Below the pieces are notes generated by a model that was given only the letters and a program-made list of their open reading frames with translations, did no database searches and was not told the DNA's origin. DNA of 13,830 nucleotides from CAYMKL01 sp964390805 (lineage in GTDB: Bacteria > Chloroflexota > Anaerolineae > VGOG01), in contig CAYMKL010000167.1 of assembly GCA_964390805.1 (NCBI GenBank), forward strand, positions 1 through 13,830. Reading direction: 5' to 3'. The position numbers and the translations under genes are program-made. This document shows positions 7,139 through 13,830 of this stretch, one piece after another. How positions within the stretch are numbered: position 1 is the first letter of the stretch; each line of letters starts with the position of its first letter.

Positions 7139-8128
7139 ATGAGAGAGAGAAAAATGGAAACTGAATTCAGCGAAGGCACGCGCGGACAATTGATGGAGCG
7201 GATCAGCCAGCGTCTACAGGCTCTTGATCACGAGACCCTCTTAAGGCTCGACCAGCTTACAGAGCAAGTAGAGACGGACATGGGGATGCCTGACGGAGAG
7301 GGGATGACCCGGCGGCGTTTCTTACAGGGAGCTCTGGCCGGAGGAGCAGCCGGCTTGACGGTGGCCGCTGGCGGGAGCTTGGTCGCCTGGAAGACGGGCA
7401 CAGCCGCGGGGCGTACGGCCGCCGAGTTGGAAGCAGCCGCAAGAGCCCTGAAACTGAAGGAACTGCTGGGACTTTACGAGAAACTGGAAAACATCCAATT
7501 GGACGCCATCGTGAGAACCGGCATGGCAGCCGTGGGTACACTGCTCAGGGGAGTGGAGACCGGAAGCTTAGCTCTCAAGGCTGGCTTGGATACCGTTGAA
7601 GAGCTTCTCTTGGACTTCGAAGGAGCCTTCCCAGCCATTCAGGACGGCATCGAGTGGACGGAAGGGATAGTCTCCACCCTCGCTGATAGACTGCAGGCGC
7701 TGGAAGATGCCATAGAGAGGGTGTTGGAAAGGGCTGAGCCTATCACCGACGCCCTGGGCAGTTTCTTCGACTCTGTGCTGGATTTGCTGCCCTTCGGCTA
7801 CGGCGACAGGATCAGGGCCATCCTTGATCGCCTCGGTGACCTTGTGACCAGTATCCCTGAGACCATAGAAGGCATCAACACCAGACTTCTGGAGCGCCTG
7901 CGCCAAGATTGGTTCTCCGAAGAGGAAGGCAGGGGCATCAAGGGTGGCTTGATAGACCCCATCGTGACCAAGCTCTTGGACCCCCTGCAGGCTTATCTGG
8001 GAGAAGTAGCTGAGCTGGTGGGCGGGTGGGAGGACAAGCTGGTAAAGCCAGCCGAGAATGCCATCAGCGAGCGCGACGCCATCCGCGGAGAAATCACTCG
8101 CTATAAGGCAGAAGCGGGCCTGGTCTAG
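7139..8128 (+). CDS. Uncharacterised helical protein with internal twin-arginine (Tat) signal
   Basis: I do not recognise a named family. Residues 1-55 are a hydrophilic helix (LMERISQRLQALDHETLLRL). Residues 57-84 are a Tat-type segment: TRRRFLQG followed by the hydrophobic ALAGGAAGLTVAAGGSLVAW. The rest is almost entirely predicted amphipathic helix with heptad-like Leu spacing (VEELLLDF, LADRLQALEDAIERVLERAE). A well-defined C-terminal module, residues 247-329, contains DWFSEEEGRGIKGGLIDPIV and ELVGGWEDKLVKP. Export or membrane anchoring by the Tat route is inferred. Start choice is uncertain. ATG 7139 has no clear ribosome binding site, ATG 7154 sits behind a GA-rich tract, and ATG 7304, behind GGAGAGGGG, would give a canonical short Tat signal; the N-terminal helix looks coding, so the long form is kept. 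The gene has its own promoter and a terminator at 8205, so it is probably a single-gene transcript. A truncated paralogue lies at 8398. Confidence 0.85.
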   Translation: MRERKMETEFSEGTRGQLMERISQRLQALDHETLLRLDQLTEQVETDMGMPDGEGMTRRRFLQGALAGGAAGLTVAAGGSLVAWKTGTAAGRTAAELEAAARALKLKELLGLYEKLENIQLDAIVRTGMAAVGTLLRGVETGSLALKAGLDTVEELLLDFEGAFPAIQDGIEWTEGIVSTLADRLQALEDAIERVLERAEPITDALGSFFDSVLDLLPFGYGDRIRAILDRLGDLVTSIPETIEGINTRLLERLRQDWFSEEEGRGIKGGLIDPIVTKLLDPLQAYLGEVAELVGGWEDKLVKPAENAISERDAIRGEITRYKAEAGLV

Positions 8129-8204
8129 ATGAAGCTTCACTTTGAATAGCCAGCTTTGCCTTCACATCGATTATAGCGGCTTGACTCAATCCGTAACCTC
8201 CCCC

Positions 8205-8240
8205 AAAGCCACCTGCTCGGTCGATGCAGGTGGCTTTTGA
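8205..8240 (+). terminator. Rho-independent terminator (probably bidirectional)
   Basis: A perfect 12-bp stem, AAAGCCACCTGC (8205-8216) and GCAGGTGGCTTT (8226-8237), with a 9-nt loop TCGGTCGAT and a short TTTT edge. An A-tract on the left arm makes it usable on the other strand too. It lies 77 nt after the stop of the Tat-type gene. Confidence 0.85.
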
Positions 8241-8330
8241 GCTGTCTCTGTCAGACCGTCCGAGACGGCTTGCTCACGCCTTCTACCATCCTTCCTTTCG
8301 ACCACTTGCACCATCTCGCCACTTCTCTCC

Positions 8331-8359
8331 TTGCCTTTTTGCAGTTTCTTGAGTACAAT
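8331..8359 (+). promoter_or_regulatory. Sigma-70-type promoter ahead of the truncated paralogue and lipoprotein gene
   Basis: TTGCCT at 8331-8336, a 17-bp spacer and TACAAT at 8354-8359. The -35 hexamer and spacer length match those of the promoter at 7002. Transcription would start near 8366. The palindrome GTGTCG-C-CGACAC (8393-8405), just downstream, could be an operator. This is the likely promoter for the lipoprotein and transporter genes. Confidence 0.6.
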
Positions 8360-8397
8360 ACGGGCGGTGAGAGTGATGGCTTGGTCTGTATTGTGTC

Positions 8398-8646
8398 GCC
8401 GACACCAAATTGCTGTCCCCCTTGCGTCATGATTGGTTTTCCGAAGAAGAGGGCAAGGGGCTCAAAGCCAGTCTGATAGACCCCATCGTGACCAGGCTCT
8501 TGGACCCCCTGGAGGCCTTCCTGGGAAGACTGGCCGAGCTGGTGGGCGGTTGGGAGGACAGGCTGGTCAAACCAGTCGGGGAAGCCATCGGTGAGCGCGA
8601 CGCCATCCGGACCGAAATCGCTCGGTACAAGGCGGAAAGAGGATAA
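8398..8646 (+). pseudogene. Truncated paralogue of the Tat-type protein (C-terminal module only)
   Basis: The translated stretch DTKLLSPLRHDWFSEEEGKG to the TAA at 8644-8646 aligns without gaps to residues 247-327 of the protein encoded at 7139-8128; by hand about 59 of 81 positions are identical. Many differences are conservative (K/R, I/L, Y/F, Q/E), which suggests the copies diverged as functional genes before this one lost its first 246 codons. The only in-frame start is TTG at 8410, without a ribosome binding site, and an in-frame stop lies at 8374-8376. A short functional 78-residue product translated from TTG cannot be ruled out. Its stop is one base before the lipoprotein ATG, so the fragment sits inside the lipoprotein transcript. 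Confidence 0.75.
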
Positions 8647-8647
8647 C

Positions 8648-9538
8648 ATGCAACACACCAACAGGATCGCAACCTCAGTAGCACTGCTGTTTCTGGTAGC
8701 TGCCCTAGTTCTGGTGGCGTGTGCTCCAAAGCCAACAGCCGAAGTGATTCGTGAGACTGTTGAGGTTACGCGGGTGGTTGAGAGGGTGATCACAGCCGCG
8801 CCAACGACAGTAGAGCACGCACCAACACCCATCTCACCACCCCCGCTATCAATCTCCGTTGGTTCCTACGACAACGTTCTTGTCATTGGAATGGACGACA
8901 GCCTCAACAGCCTGGTTGATACCATACAGAGCACCGGATTTGCCGTGCATGACTTGGAGGGGATACTGGCCCCAGACGTTGTGTCACAATACGGGGTCAT
9001 ACTATTCGGCAACCGCGCTGACTTAGGAGTTGGTGAGACTGCCCTCTTGAAGGATTGGATCCAAGCAGGCGGCGGGGCCTTGTTCCTCCACATCCTCTGG
9101 GGATCCGCCCACAACCCCTCGGGACAGGGCTGGCGGGAGGCAGCTAATGCTGTGTTAACGCCTGTGGCGGGTGTCAGAGTAGATGATAGCGGTATCCAAG
9201 ACCCGAGGAATGAAACCTGGGAAGGCCGTCGGTTCACCGAGCAAATTCACACTCATCCGGCAACTGATGGGGTGCGGAGAATCGTATTCAGCGACAACGA
9301 CTTCAGCGTCACCCCGACCAACCCGAATGATCCGAAAGTTACGATCCTGGTGACGGGCGAGGAAGATGCCCACAATGACTACTACACACACAACCCTCCA
9401 ATGGCGGTGGCTGCCGAGGCCAGGCAGGGCCGGGTCATCGCTATCGGGTGTAGGACCGCATTTGCTTGGGACATCAATGCGGGAGACAACCAGCTTTTCG
9501 CCCTGAGAGCGGTTGAGTGGCTTGCTCGCAGAAGATAA
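8648..9538 (+). CDS. Lipoprotein with class I glutamine-amidotransferase-like (ThuA/DUF4350-type) fold
   Basis: The 296-residue product has a type II signal peptide: RIATSVALLFLVAALVLVAC, lipobox LVAC with the lipidated Cys at residue 26. A flexible linker follows, containing ETVEVTRVVERVI, a hallmark of Chloroflexota lipoproteins. The globular part starts VGSYDNVLVIGMDDSLNSLV and alternates strands and helices: YGVILFGNRADLG, LLKDWIQAGGGALFLHILWG, and near the end QGRVIAIGCRTAFAWDINAG then LFALRAVEWLARR. That closing pattern (GRVIAIG, then N-x-x-F-A/L-R-A-V-x-W-L) recalls trehalose-utilisation (ThuA)/DUF4350-like domains. I see no catalytic Cys-His-Glu triad, so a binding or structural role is more likely than amidotransfer. 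ATG 8648 is chosen over upstream 8591 because AGAGGAT precedes it and it gives a clean signal peptide. Substrate unknown. Confidence 0.88.
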   Translation: MQHTNRIATSVALLFLVAALVLVACAPKPTAEVIRETVEVTRVVERVITAAPTTVEHAPTPISPPPLSISVGSYDNVLVIGMDDSLNSLVDTIQSTGFAVHDLEGILAPDVVSQYGVILFGNRADLGVGETALLKDWIQAGGGALFLHILWGSAHNPSGQGWREAANAVLTPVAGVRVDDSGIQDPRNETWEGRRFTEQIHTHPATDGVRRIVFSDNDFSVTPTNPNDPKVTILVTGEEDAHNDYYTHNPPMAVAAEARQGRVIAIGCRTAFAWDINAGDNQLFALRAVEWLARRR

Positions 9539-9554
9539 CCCCGCACCTGGCGTC

Positions 9555-9582
9555 GTCTGTTCCACGGCGGCGCGGGACAGAC
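9555..9582 (+). other. Intercistronic hairpin between the two lipoprotein genes
   Basis: GTCTGTTCC (9555-9563) pairs with GGGACAGAC (9574-9582), with one G-T pair and a 10-nt GC-rich loop. There is no T-run, so an mRNA-processing or stability element is more likely than a terminator. The next gene starts 30 nt later. Confidence 0.4.
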
Positions 9583-9611
9583 AGAAGTGAAGATCCAGAG
9601 AGGAGGACGAA

Positions 9612-10271
9612 ATGAAGAAAAACGCGATAGCTCTCGTCGTTCTAGGGTTACTGCTATCCTTCCTACCCGCCTGCCAGCGCAAGCCTGATGGCGGCCCTTT
9701 GGAGCTGCTCTACACCGCCCCCTTTGAGACCGGCATTGAGAAGGGCTCCAACCTGCCGGGCACAGGCATTCGCTACCGTGGCCTGTCCGAAATGGGAGCC
9801 GAGATTCTCATTGATGACCAAACCGCCTTCAAGCAAAAGGGCGATTCCCTCGACTGGAAAGGCAGCCCCGTGGGGAATGTAGAGCTAGACCTCACGCTGC
9901 GAGTGCTCTGGTTCACCGAAGAGACCCTCTACGTGGGGGGGACAGCCAAGGCAACCGTGCGCGGCCCCACACCTGCGGCGGCCTCTATCCCGACAGAGCC
10001 TCCGGTAAAGTATTCCAACGCTCTGGTGACCTACCAGGTGAAGAAAGGCAACACCATTCCGGGCACGCTGGCCAAGTACGTTGGCAAGGCAGAGGAGGGA
10101 ATTGAGCTGAGCGGCGTCGAGGGCTATCCCTATCGAAAGCTTGGCGACTCCATCGTCTGGGAGGGCAAGCTGCGAGAGGGAGTGTTCCTGCAGTTGAACG
10201 TGCGGGTGCTTTTCATCGCTGAGGACTTCATCAACGTCACCGGCACTGCCGCTCTGTTGCTCACACCGTGA
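9612..10271 (+). CDS. Lipoprotein with two copies of an unknown beta-rich domain
   Basis: The 219-residue product has a type II signal peptide, MKKNAIALVVLGLLLSFLPA with the lipidated Cys at residue 21. A strong ribosome binding site AGGAGG sits 7 bases before the ATG. The mature part contains two similar halves: residues about 33-115 (YTAPFETGIEKGSNLPGTGI, GDSLDWKG, LRVLWFTEETLYVGGTA) and about 134-217 (TYQVKKGNTIPGTLAKYVG, GDSIVWEGKL, VRVLFIAEDFINVTGTA), separated by a Thr/Pro/Ala linker. The shared elements 'K-G-[SN]-[NT]-[LI]-PGT', 'GDS-[LI]-x-W-[KE]-G' and 'RVL-[FW]-x-x-E' show an internal duplication. I do not recognise the family. The gene ends 7 nt before the transporter gene, so co-transcription is almost certain and an envelope role alongside the transporter is inferred. 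Confidence 0.88.
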   Translation: MKKNAIALVVLGLLLSFLPACQRKPDGGPLELLYTAPFETGIEKGSNLPGTGIRYRGLSEMGAEILIDDQTAFKQKGDSLDWKGSPVGNVELDLTLRVLWFTEETLYVGGTAKATVRGPTPAAASIPTEPPVKYSNALVTYQVKKGNTIPGTLAKYVGKAEEGIELSGVEGYPYRKLGDSIVWEGKLREGVFLQLNVRVLFIAEDFINVTGTAALLLTP

Positions 10272-10278
10272 GGTACAC

Positions 10279-11529
10279 ATGAAAAGGCTTCGCCCCATTG
10301 ATTACTTCAACATCAATGTGTACTGGTTTGGCCTGGCTTTCATGTGGAACAGCCTGCACCCCATCATCCTGCCAGCCATTCTGCTGAACTTCGTGCCTGA
10401 GCGGTTGAAGAACACCTACCTGGGAGGGCTGACCTTCCTGGGCCTGATCCTGGCCATGATCGTCCAGCCCATCGCCGGGGCTATCAGCGACCGCTGCGCA
10501 TTCCACTGGGGGCGTCGTCGGCCCTACATCCTGGTTGGCACGCTGTTTGACTTCGTCTTCCTGGCAGTTCTGGGGCTGGCGGGCAGCTACTGGGTGCTGT
10601 TCGCCGGCTACGTCCTCCTCCAGATTTCCTCCAACGTCGCTCACGGCCCCGCACAGGGTTTCATACCCGACCTCGTGCCTGAGGATAGAAGGGGCGTCGC
10701 CTGCGGAGTCAAGAATCTGGCCGACATGGGCGGGCTGGTGGCGGCCTCGCTGGTCGCCGGCAATCTGATGGGCCGCCAGAACCCGGTCGTGGCCTTCGTG
10801 GTCATCGGCCTCCTGCTCCTGGTCACGCTGCTCATCACCCTATTCAGCGTGAAAGAGGAAGAGGAGCCGCTGGTCCAGCAGAGAGCTAAGCCCTTGACCC
10901 AGACCTTTGCTCAGAACATCCGGGACACACTGCGCATTGATGCACGGCGCTATCCAGACTACCTGTGGCTCATCGCCTCCCGGTTTCTCATCCTGCTGGG
11001 CATATACGCTGTGCAAGGCTTCGCCCAGTACTTCATCCGCGATGTCCTCAAAGCGCCCAACCCGGCCCAGGTCACCGGCAACCTGCTATTCTCCATCGGC
11101 CTTGCTCTGATGGTGCTGATCTTCCCCGCCGGCTACCTCTCGGACCGCATCGGCCGCAAGCGGCTGAACGCCTTCGCCGGATTGCTGGGTGCTCTGGGCA
11201 TCTTCCTTTTGCTCTTCGCCACAGACTACACGAGGCTGATGGTCTTCGGCGCGATCATCGGCGCTGCCACGGGCATATTCCTCAGCGTCAACTGGGCGTT
11301 AGCCACAGACCTCATCCCCAGGAGCGAGGCCGGCAAATACCTGGGCATCTCGAACCTGGCGACAGCCGGGGCTGGGGCCACTTCGCGCCTGAGCGGCCCT
11401 CTCATTGACTCTTTCAACGCACGCCAGCCAGGCCAGGGCTACTCGGTACTTTTTGTCCTGGCCTGCCTCAGCCTTCTGGCAGGCACGGCTCTACTCGCCA
11501 AAGTGCGGGAGACAAGAGTGGTTGACTAG
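10279..11529 (+). CDS. MFS transporter, SLC45/GPH-like
   Basis: The 416-residue length and about 12 hydrophobic segments fit the major facilitator superfamily. The loop between helices 2 and 3 carries GAISDRCAFHWGRRRPYI (residues 67-84), the SDR-x-x-x-x-x-GRRRPYI form typical of SLC45 and glycoside-pentoside-hexuronide-type symporters. The pseudo-symmetric loop in the second half is GYLSDRIGRKR (285-295). Further conserved stretches are GFIPDLVPEDRRG (127-139) and LIPRSEAGKYLGISNL (345-360). A charged EEEE linker (193-196) lies between the two six-helix bundles. Related proteins move sugars or glycosides with protons, but the substrate here cannot be read from sequence. Start ATG 10279 follows GTGAGGT and lies 7 nt after the lipoprotein stop. 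Confidence 0.92.
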   Translation: MKRLRPIDYFNINVYWFGLAFMWNSLHPIILPAILLNFVPERLKNTYLGGLTFLGLILAMIVQPIAGAISDRCAFHWGRRRPYILVGTLFDFVFLAVLGLAGSYWVLFAGYVLLQISSNVAHGPAQGFIPDLVPEDRRGVACGVKNLADMGGLVAASLVAGNLMGRQNPVVAFVVIGLLLLVTLLITLFSVKEEEEPLVQQRAKPLTQTFAQNIRDTLRIDARRYPDYLWLIASRFLILLGIYAVQGFAQYFIRDVLKAPNPAQVTGNLLFSIGLALMVLIFPAGYLSDRIGRKRLNAFAGLLGALGIFLLLFATDYTRLMVFGAIIGAATGIFLSVNWALATDLIPRSEAGKYLGISNLATAGAGATSRLSGPLIDSFNARQPGQGYSVLFVLACLSLLAGTALLAKVRETRVVD

Positions 11530-11554
11530 TATTGCAACGAGGCTTCTCACGACC

Positions 11555-11645
11555 GTGTCATTGCGAGGCGTTTCTTTGCCGAAGCAATCTCCACCTCGCA
11601 AATTGGAGATCGCTTCGGCGGAAAAGCACCGCCTCGCGATGACAC
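11555..11645. mobile_element. Palindromic MITE-like dispersed repeat ('GTCATTGCGAGG' type)
   Basis: Terminal arms GTGTCATTGCGAGGCG (11555-11570) and CGCCTCGCGATGACAC (11630-11645) are inverted with one mismatch. A second inner pair, CCGAAGCAATCTCCA (11579-11593) and TGGAGATCGCTTCGG (11604-11618), also has one mismatch, so the whole 91-bp unit folds into one long interrupted hairpin. From memory, elements of this sequence ('GTCATTGCGAGG...GAAGCAATCTC') are dispersed in many copies in Chloroflexota and other environmental genomes, between genes. I see no clear target-site duplication. It lies between the transporter stop and the def promoter and could also terminate transcription. Confidence 0.8.
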
Positions 11646-11736
11646 TTGCAGTTTCTGCCCTTATTAGTGGCACGAACACGACATGGAGCAGATCAGAATG
11701 ACAAAGTCTCGTTACAGTACTAGCCGGAATCACCCT

Positions 11737-11764
11737 TTGACATCTGGGACGCGATGAATATAAT
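11737..11764 (+). promoter_or_regulatory. Near-perfect sigma-70 promoter of def-thrC
   Basis: TTGACA (11737-11742) and TATAAT (11759-11764) are both exact consensus, separated by 16 bp. Transcription would start about 11771, giving a leader of about 27 nt before the GTG start at 11798. Confidence 0.85.
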
Positions 11765-11797
11765 ACACGTTGCAAATGCTGTTTCAGAGGAGGTCGC

Positions 11798-12325
11798 GTG
11801 GCTGTTCGTGACATAATTTTCGCTGACAATCCTATACTGCGGAAGAAATCGAAGAAGGTCAAGCATTTCGGGGAAGCCTTGCAGGTCTTGATAGATGACA
11901 TGGTAGAAACCATGCACGCCGCCAACGGAGCGGGCCTGGCTGCACCCCAGATAAGCGTGCTGGAGCGGGTCATCGTCATCCAATTGCCTGAGGACGAGGA
12001 AGACCCTCAGAGCGGCAAGCTCTTCGCTCTCTGCAATCCTCAGATTGTCAGGGCCGAAGGGGAGGAGACAGGCGAGGAAGGGTGTCTCTGTTTGCCCGGC
12101 TACGTGGGAGAAGTCAAACGGGCCACTTCGGTCGTCGTCAAGGCCCAGGATCGCCGGGGCAAGAAGGTGCGGATCAAGGCGGAGGGGTTTCTGGCCCGCG
12201 CCTTTCAGCACGAGAGCGATCACCTCGACGGCATCCTCTACATTGATCGAGTGGAGAGTCCTGACAAGATCCGGCGCATCGTTCCGCCAGGAGAAGAGGA
12301 GAGGGAAGAGGGAGACAGACTATGA
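11798..12325 (+). CDS. def: Peptide deformylase
   Basis: The 175-residue cytoplasmic metalloenzyme removes the formyl group from the N-terminal Met of new proteins. All three family motifs are present: GAGLAAPQI (residues 44-52, with Gln51), EGCLCLPGY (94-102, with metal ligand Cys96), and QHESDHLDG (137-145, with metal ligands His138 and His142 and catalytic Glu139). The usual second motif is EGCLS; here Ser is replaced by Cys98. The start is GTG 11798, supported by AGAGGAGGT ending at 11794. The Glu/Arg-rich C-terminal tail is normal for the family. The gene shares a strong promoter with thrC and overlaps it by 4 nt. Confidence 0.96.
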   Translation: MAVRDIIFADNPILRKKSKKVKHFGEALQVLIDDMVETMHAANGAGLAAPQISVLERVIVIQLPEDEEDPQSGKLFALCNPQIVRAEGEETGEEGCLCLPGYVGEVKRATSVVVKAQDRRGKKVRIKAEGFLARAFQHESDHLDGILYIDRVESPDKIRRIVPPGEEEREEGDRL

Positions 12326-13665
12326 GCTATAACTGTTGGTTCCAATGCATTCGCGGCTGTGATCAACGCTATTCCATCTACGACGTCGTCTACCGCTGCG
12401 AGCAGTGCGGTGGATTGTTGGACGTGGAGCACGACATCGAGGCCCTGAAGGCCCGTAGCGCCGCCGCCTGGATGAAGCTCTTCGACCAGCGCATGCGCAC
12501 CAACGAATGGCCCTATGGCAGCGGGGTGTGGGGCAAGAAAGAATGGGTCTGCCCCCAACTGGCCAACGAGAACGTGGTGTCCATGTACGAAGGACACAGC
12601 AACTGCTTTTGGGCCGAACGGTTGGGGAAGGAAATTGGTGTGGAAGACCTATGGGTCAAGCTATGCGGCAACAGCCACACCGGCTCCTTCAAAGACCTGG
12701 GCCTGACCGTGCTGGTCTCGGTGGTCAAGCAGATGATAGCCGACGGCAAGCCGATCCAAGCCGTAGCCTGTGCCTCCACTGGAGATACCTCGGCTGCCCT
12801 GGCTGCCTATTGCGCCGCAGCCGGCATCCCCTCTGTCGTCTTCCTGCCACAGGGCAAGGTCTCCACTGCCCAACTGGTGCAGCCCATCGCCAACGGTGCC
12901 CTGGTGCTGGCCCTGGACACCGATTTTGATGGCTGCATGGAGATCGTGCAAGAAGTGACCGCCGACAACACCATCTACCTGGCCAACTCTATGAACTCTC
13001 TGCGCATGGAAGGCCAGAAGACGGTGAGCATCGAGCTTGTGCAGCAGTTTGACTGGGAGGTGCCCGACTGGATAGTGATCCCGGTGGGCAACCTGGGCAA
13101 CGTCAGCGCGCTGGGCAAGGGCTTTCTGCTGATGAGGGAACTGGGCCTCATCAACAAGCTGCCGCGCATCGCTTGCGCCCAGACGGAGAAGGCCAATCCT
13201 CTCTATCTGAGCTACTTGACCGGGTTCAAGGAGTACCGCCCGGTCACCGCTCAGAAAACGCTGGCCAGCGCCATCCGAATTGGCAACCCGGTCAGTTACG
13301 AGCGGGCCGTCAAAGCACTCCAGGCCTTCAATGGGGTGGTGGAGCAGGTCAGCGAGGACGAACTGGCCAACGCCGCCGCCCGTGCCGACAAGACCGGCAT
13401 GTACTGTTGTCCCCACACTGGCGTAGCCCTGGCTGCGCTTTTCAAGCTGGTAGAGCGAGGCGACATCAAGCCCTCGGATAGGGTCATCGTCATCTCCACC
13501 GCTCACGGCCTCAAATTCACCGACTTCAAAGTGGACTACCACGACCGGGTGCTGAAAGAGGTAGTCGCCCGCTACGACAACCCTCCGCTGGAACTGCCAG
13601 CCGACCATGGCACAGTGAGGGAGACGATAGCGCGAGAGTTGGAACGGCGGAGAGAACCGCAATAA
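12322..13665 (+). CDS. thrC: Threonine synthase
   Basis: The 447-residue PLP-dependent enzyme converts O-phosphohomoserine to threonine. The pyridoxal-phosphate lysine is Lys124 in NSHTGSFKDLG. The phosphate-binding and substrate loop is ASTGDTSAALAAY (151-163), and PVGNLGN (254-260) is the second glycine-rich loop. The N-terminus carries a four-cysteine zinc-ribbon-like element (Cys9, Cys13, Cys26, Cys29), as in the longer archaeal-like thrC forms; zinc binding is inferred. TAHGLKFTDFK near residue 395 is the conserved C-terminal motif. The ATG overlaps the def stop (ATGA), so the two are translationally coupled. No other threonine pathway gene is in the window. Confidence 0.95.
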   Translation: MSYNCWFQCIRGCDQRYSIYDVVYRCEQCGGLLDVEHDIEALKARSAAAWMKLFDQRMRTNEWPYGSGVWGKKEWVCPQLANENVVSMYEGHSNCFWAERLGKEIGVEDLWVKLCGNSHTGSFKDLGLTVLVSVVKQMIADGKPIQAVACASTGDTSAALAAYCAAAGIPSVVFLPQGKVSTAQLVQPIANGALVLALDTDFDGCMEIVQEVTADNTIYLANSMNSLRMEGQKTVSIELVQQFDWEVPDWIVIPVGNLGNVSALGKGFLLMRELGLINKLPRIACAQTEKANPLYLSYLTGFKEYRPVTAQKTLASAIRIGNPVSYERAVKALQAFNGVVEQVSEDELANAAARADKTGMYCCPHTGVALAALFKLVERGDIKPSDRVIVISTAHGLKFTDFKVDYHDRVLKEVVARYDNPPLELPADHGTVRETIARELERRREPQ

Positions 13666-13669
13666 CACA

Positions 13670-13701
13670 CAAGCCCCGGCGACGATCGTCGCCGGGGCTT
13701 G
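13670..13701. terminator. Perfect 32-bp palindrome, likely bidirectional terminator
   Basis: CAAGCCCCGGCGACGA and its exact reverse complement are joined with no spacer, ending five bases after the thrC stop region and followed by GCATTT. The GC-rich stem suits a transcription terminator, although the T-run is weak. The possible minus-strand gene end at 13719 would use the same structure from the other side. Confidence 0.75.
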
Positions 13702-13718
13702 CATTTCCCATGACCACG

Positions 13719-13829
13719 TCAATGGAAGAACCGGGCCACGATCGTCAGTTCGGCCACTCGGCTCTGACTCGGACGCAGATATGTCCAGGTAACAATCGAC
13801 AAAACGGTGCCACTGATCTTTGAAAACCG
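13719..13829 (-). CDS. Possible 3' end of a minus-strand gene entering from the right edge
   Basis: On the minus strand one frame is open from the right edge for 36 codons and ends TGA at 13721-13719. It reads SGTVLSIVTWTYLRPSQSR, then VAELTIVARFFH. The alternating hydrophobic strands look protein-like, and convergence on the palindrome at 13670-13701 supports a real gene. The other minus frames are also open over part of this stretch, so the call is weak. No family is recognised. Confidence 0.3.
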   Translation of the reverse strand, partial: RFSKISGTVLSIVTWTYLRPSQSRVAELTIVARFFH

Positions 13830-13830
13830 A

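Noticed and set aside
11491..11979. Frames through the palindromic repeat encoding strings such as VIARRCFSAEA
   Set aside because: Such peptides are the usual spurious translation of this repeat; the intergenic element and def explain the DNA.
12661..13722. Minus-strand 353-codon frame opposite thrC
   Set aside because: It is the shadow of a strongly conserved thrC reading frame and shows no independent motif.

Overview
The window looks like a chromosomal segment of a Chloroflexota bacterium (Anaerolineae-like), probably from a metagenome. This is inferred, not proven. The support is a lipoprotein linker of the TVEVTRVVERV type that is common in that phylum, a right-handed beta-helix passenger preceded by a CAVRLNDGP-type start, a palindromic 'GTCATTGCGAGGCG' dispersed element long known from Chloroflexota genomes, and moderately high GC. 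Every supported gene is on the + strand except a possible gene end entering from the right edge on the minus strand.

Layout. (1) Positions 2-5035 hold one giant secreted RHS/YD-repeat protein, open at the left edge. It has an N-terminal beta-helix built from 25-27-residue repeats, about a thousand residues of YD repeats, an RHS core ending in DPSG, and a 174-residue variable C-terminal module of toxin-like position. No immunity gene was recognised behind it. (2) Positions 5036-7000 are a scrambled accessory stretch. It contains gene-poor DNA, the first 60 codons of moeA with a good ribosome binding site, and an abrupt junction into a 5'-truncated, frameshifted sigma-70-type gene. That gene overlaps (ATGA) a short transposase-like gene, which is followed by strong hairpins. 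(3) Positions 7002-8646 hold a good sigma-70 promoter with a structured leader and a 329-residue protein with an internal twin-arginine motif. A terminator follows, then a second promoter with the same -35 hexamer and spacer, and a truncated paralogue that keeps only the C-terminal 81 residues. (4) Positions 8648-11529 hold two lipoproteins and an MFS transporter in close array, probably one transcription unit; the second lipoprotein and the transporter are 7 nt apart. (5) A 91-bp palindromic MITE-like repeat is followed by a near-consensus promoter driving def (peptide deformylase) and thrC (threonine synthase), which overlap by 4 nt. A perfect 32-bp palindrome, probably a bidirectional terminator, closes the unit.

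How the parts fit. def-thrC is housekeeping. The lipoprotein-lipoprotein-transporter set, together with the Tat-type protein and its truncated copy upstream, looks like an envelope-associated unit of unknown function. The RHS gene and the moeA/sigma/transposase debris are typical of a variable region. The three observations most worth following are the sigma-plus-transposase-like pair joined to a broken moeA, the duplicated Tat-type gene with twin promoters and operator-like repeats, and the beta-helix/RHS fusion with its C-terminal module.
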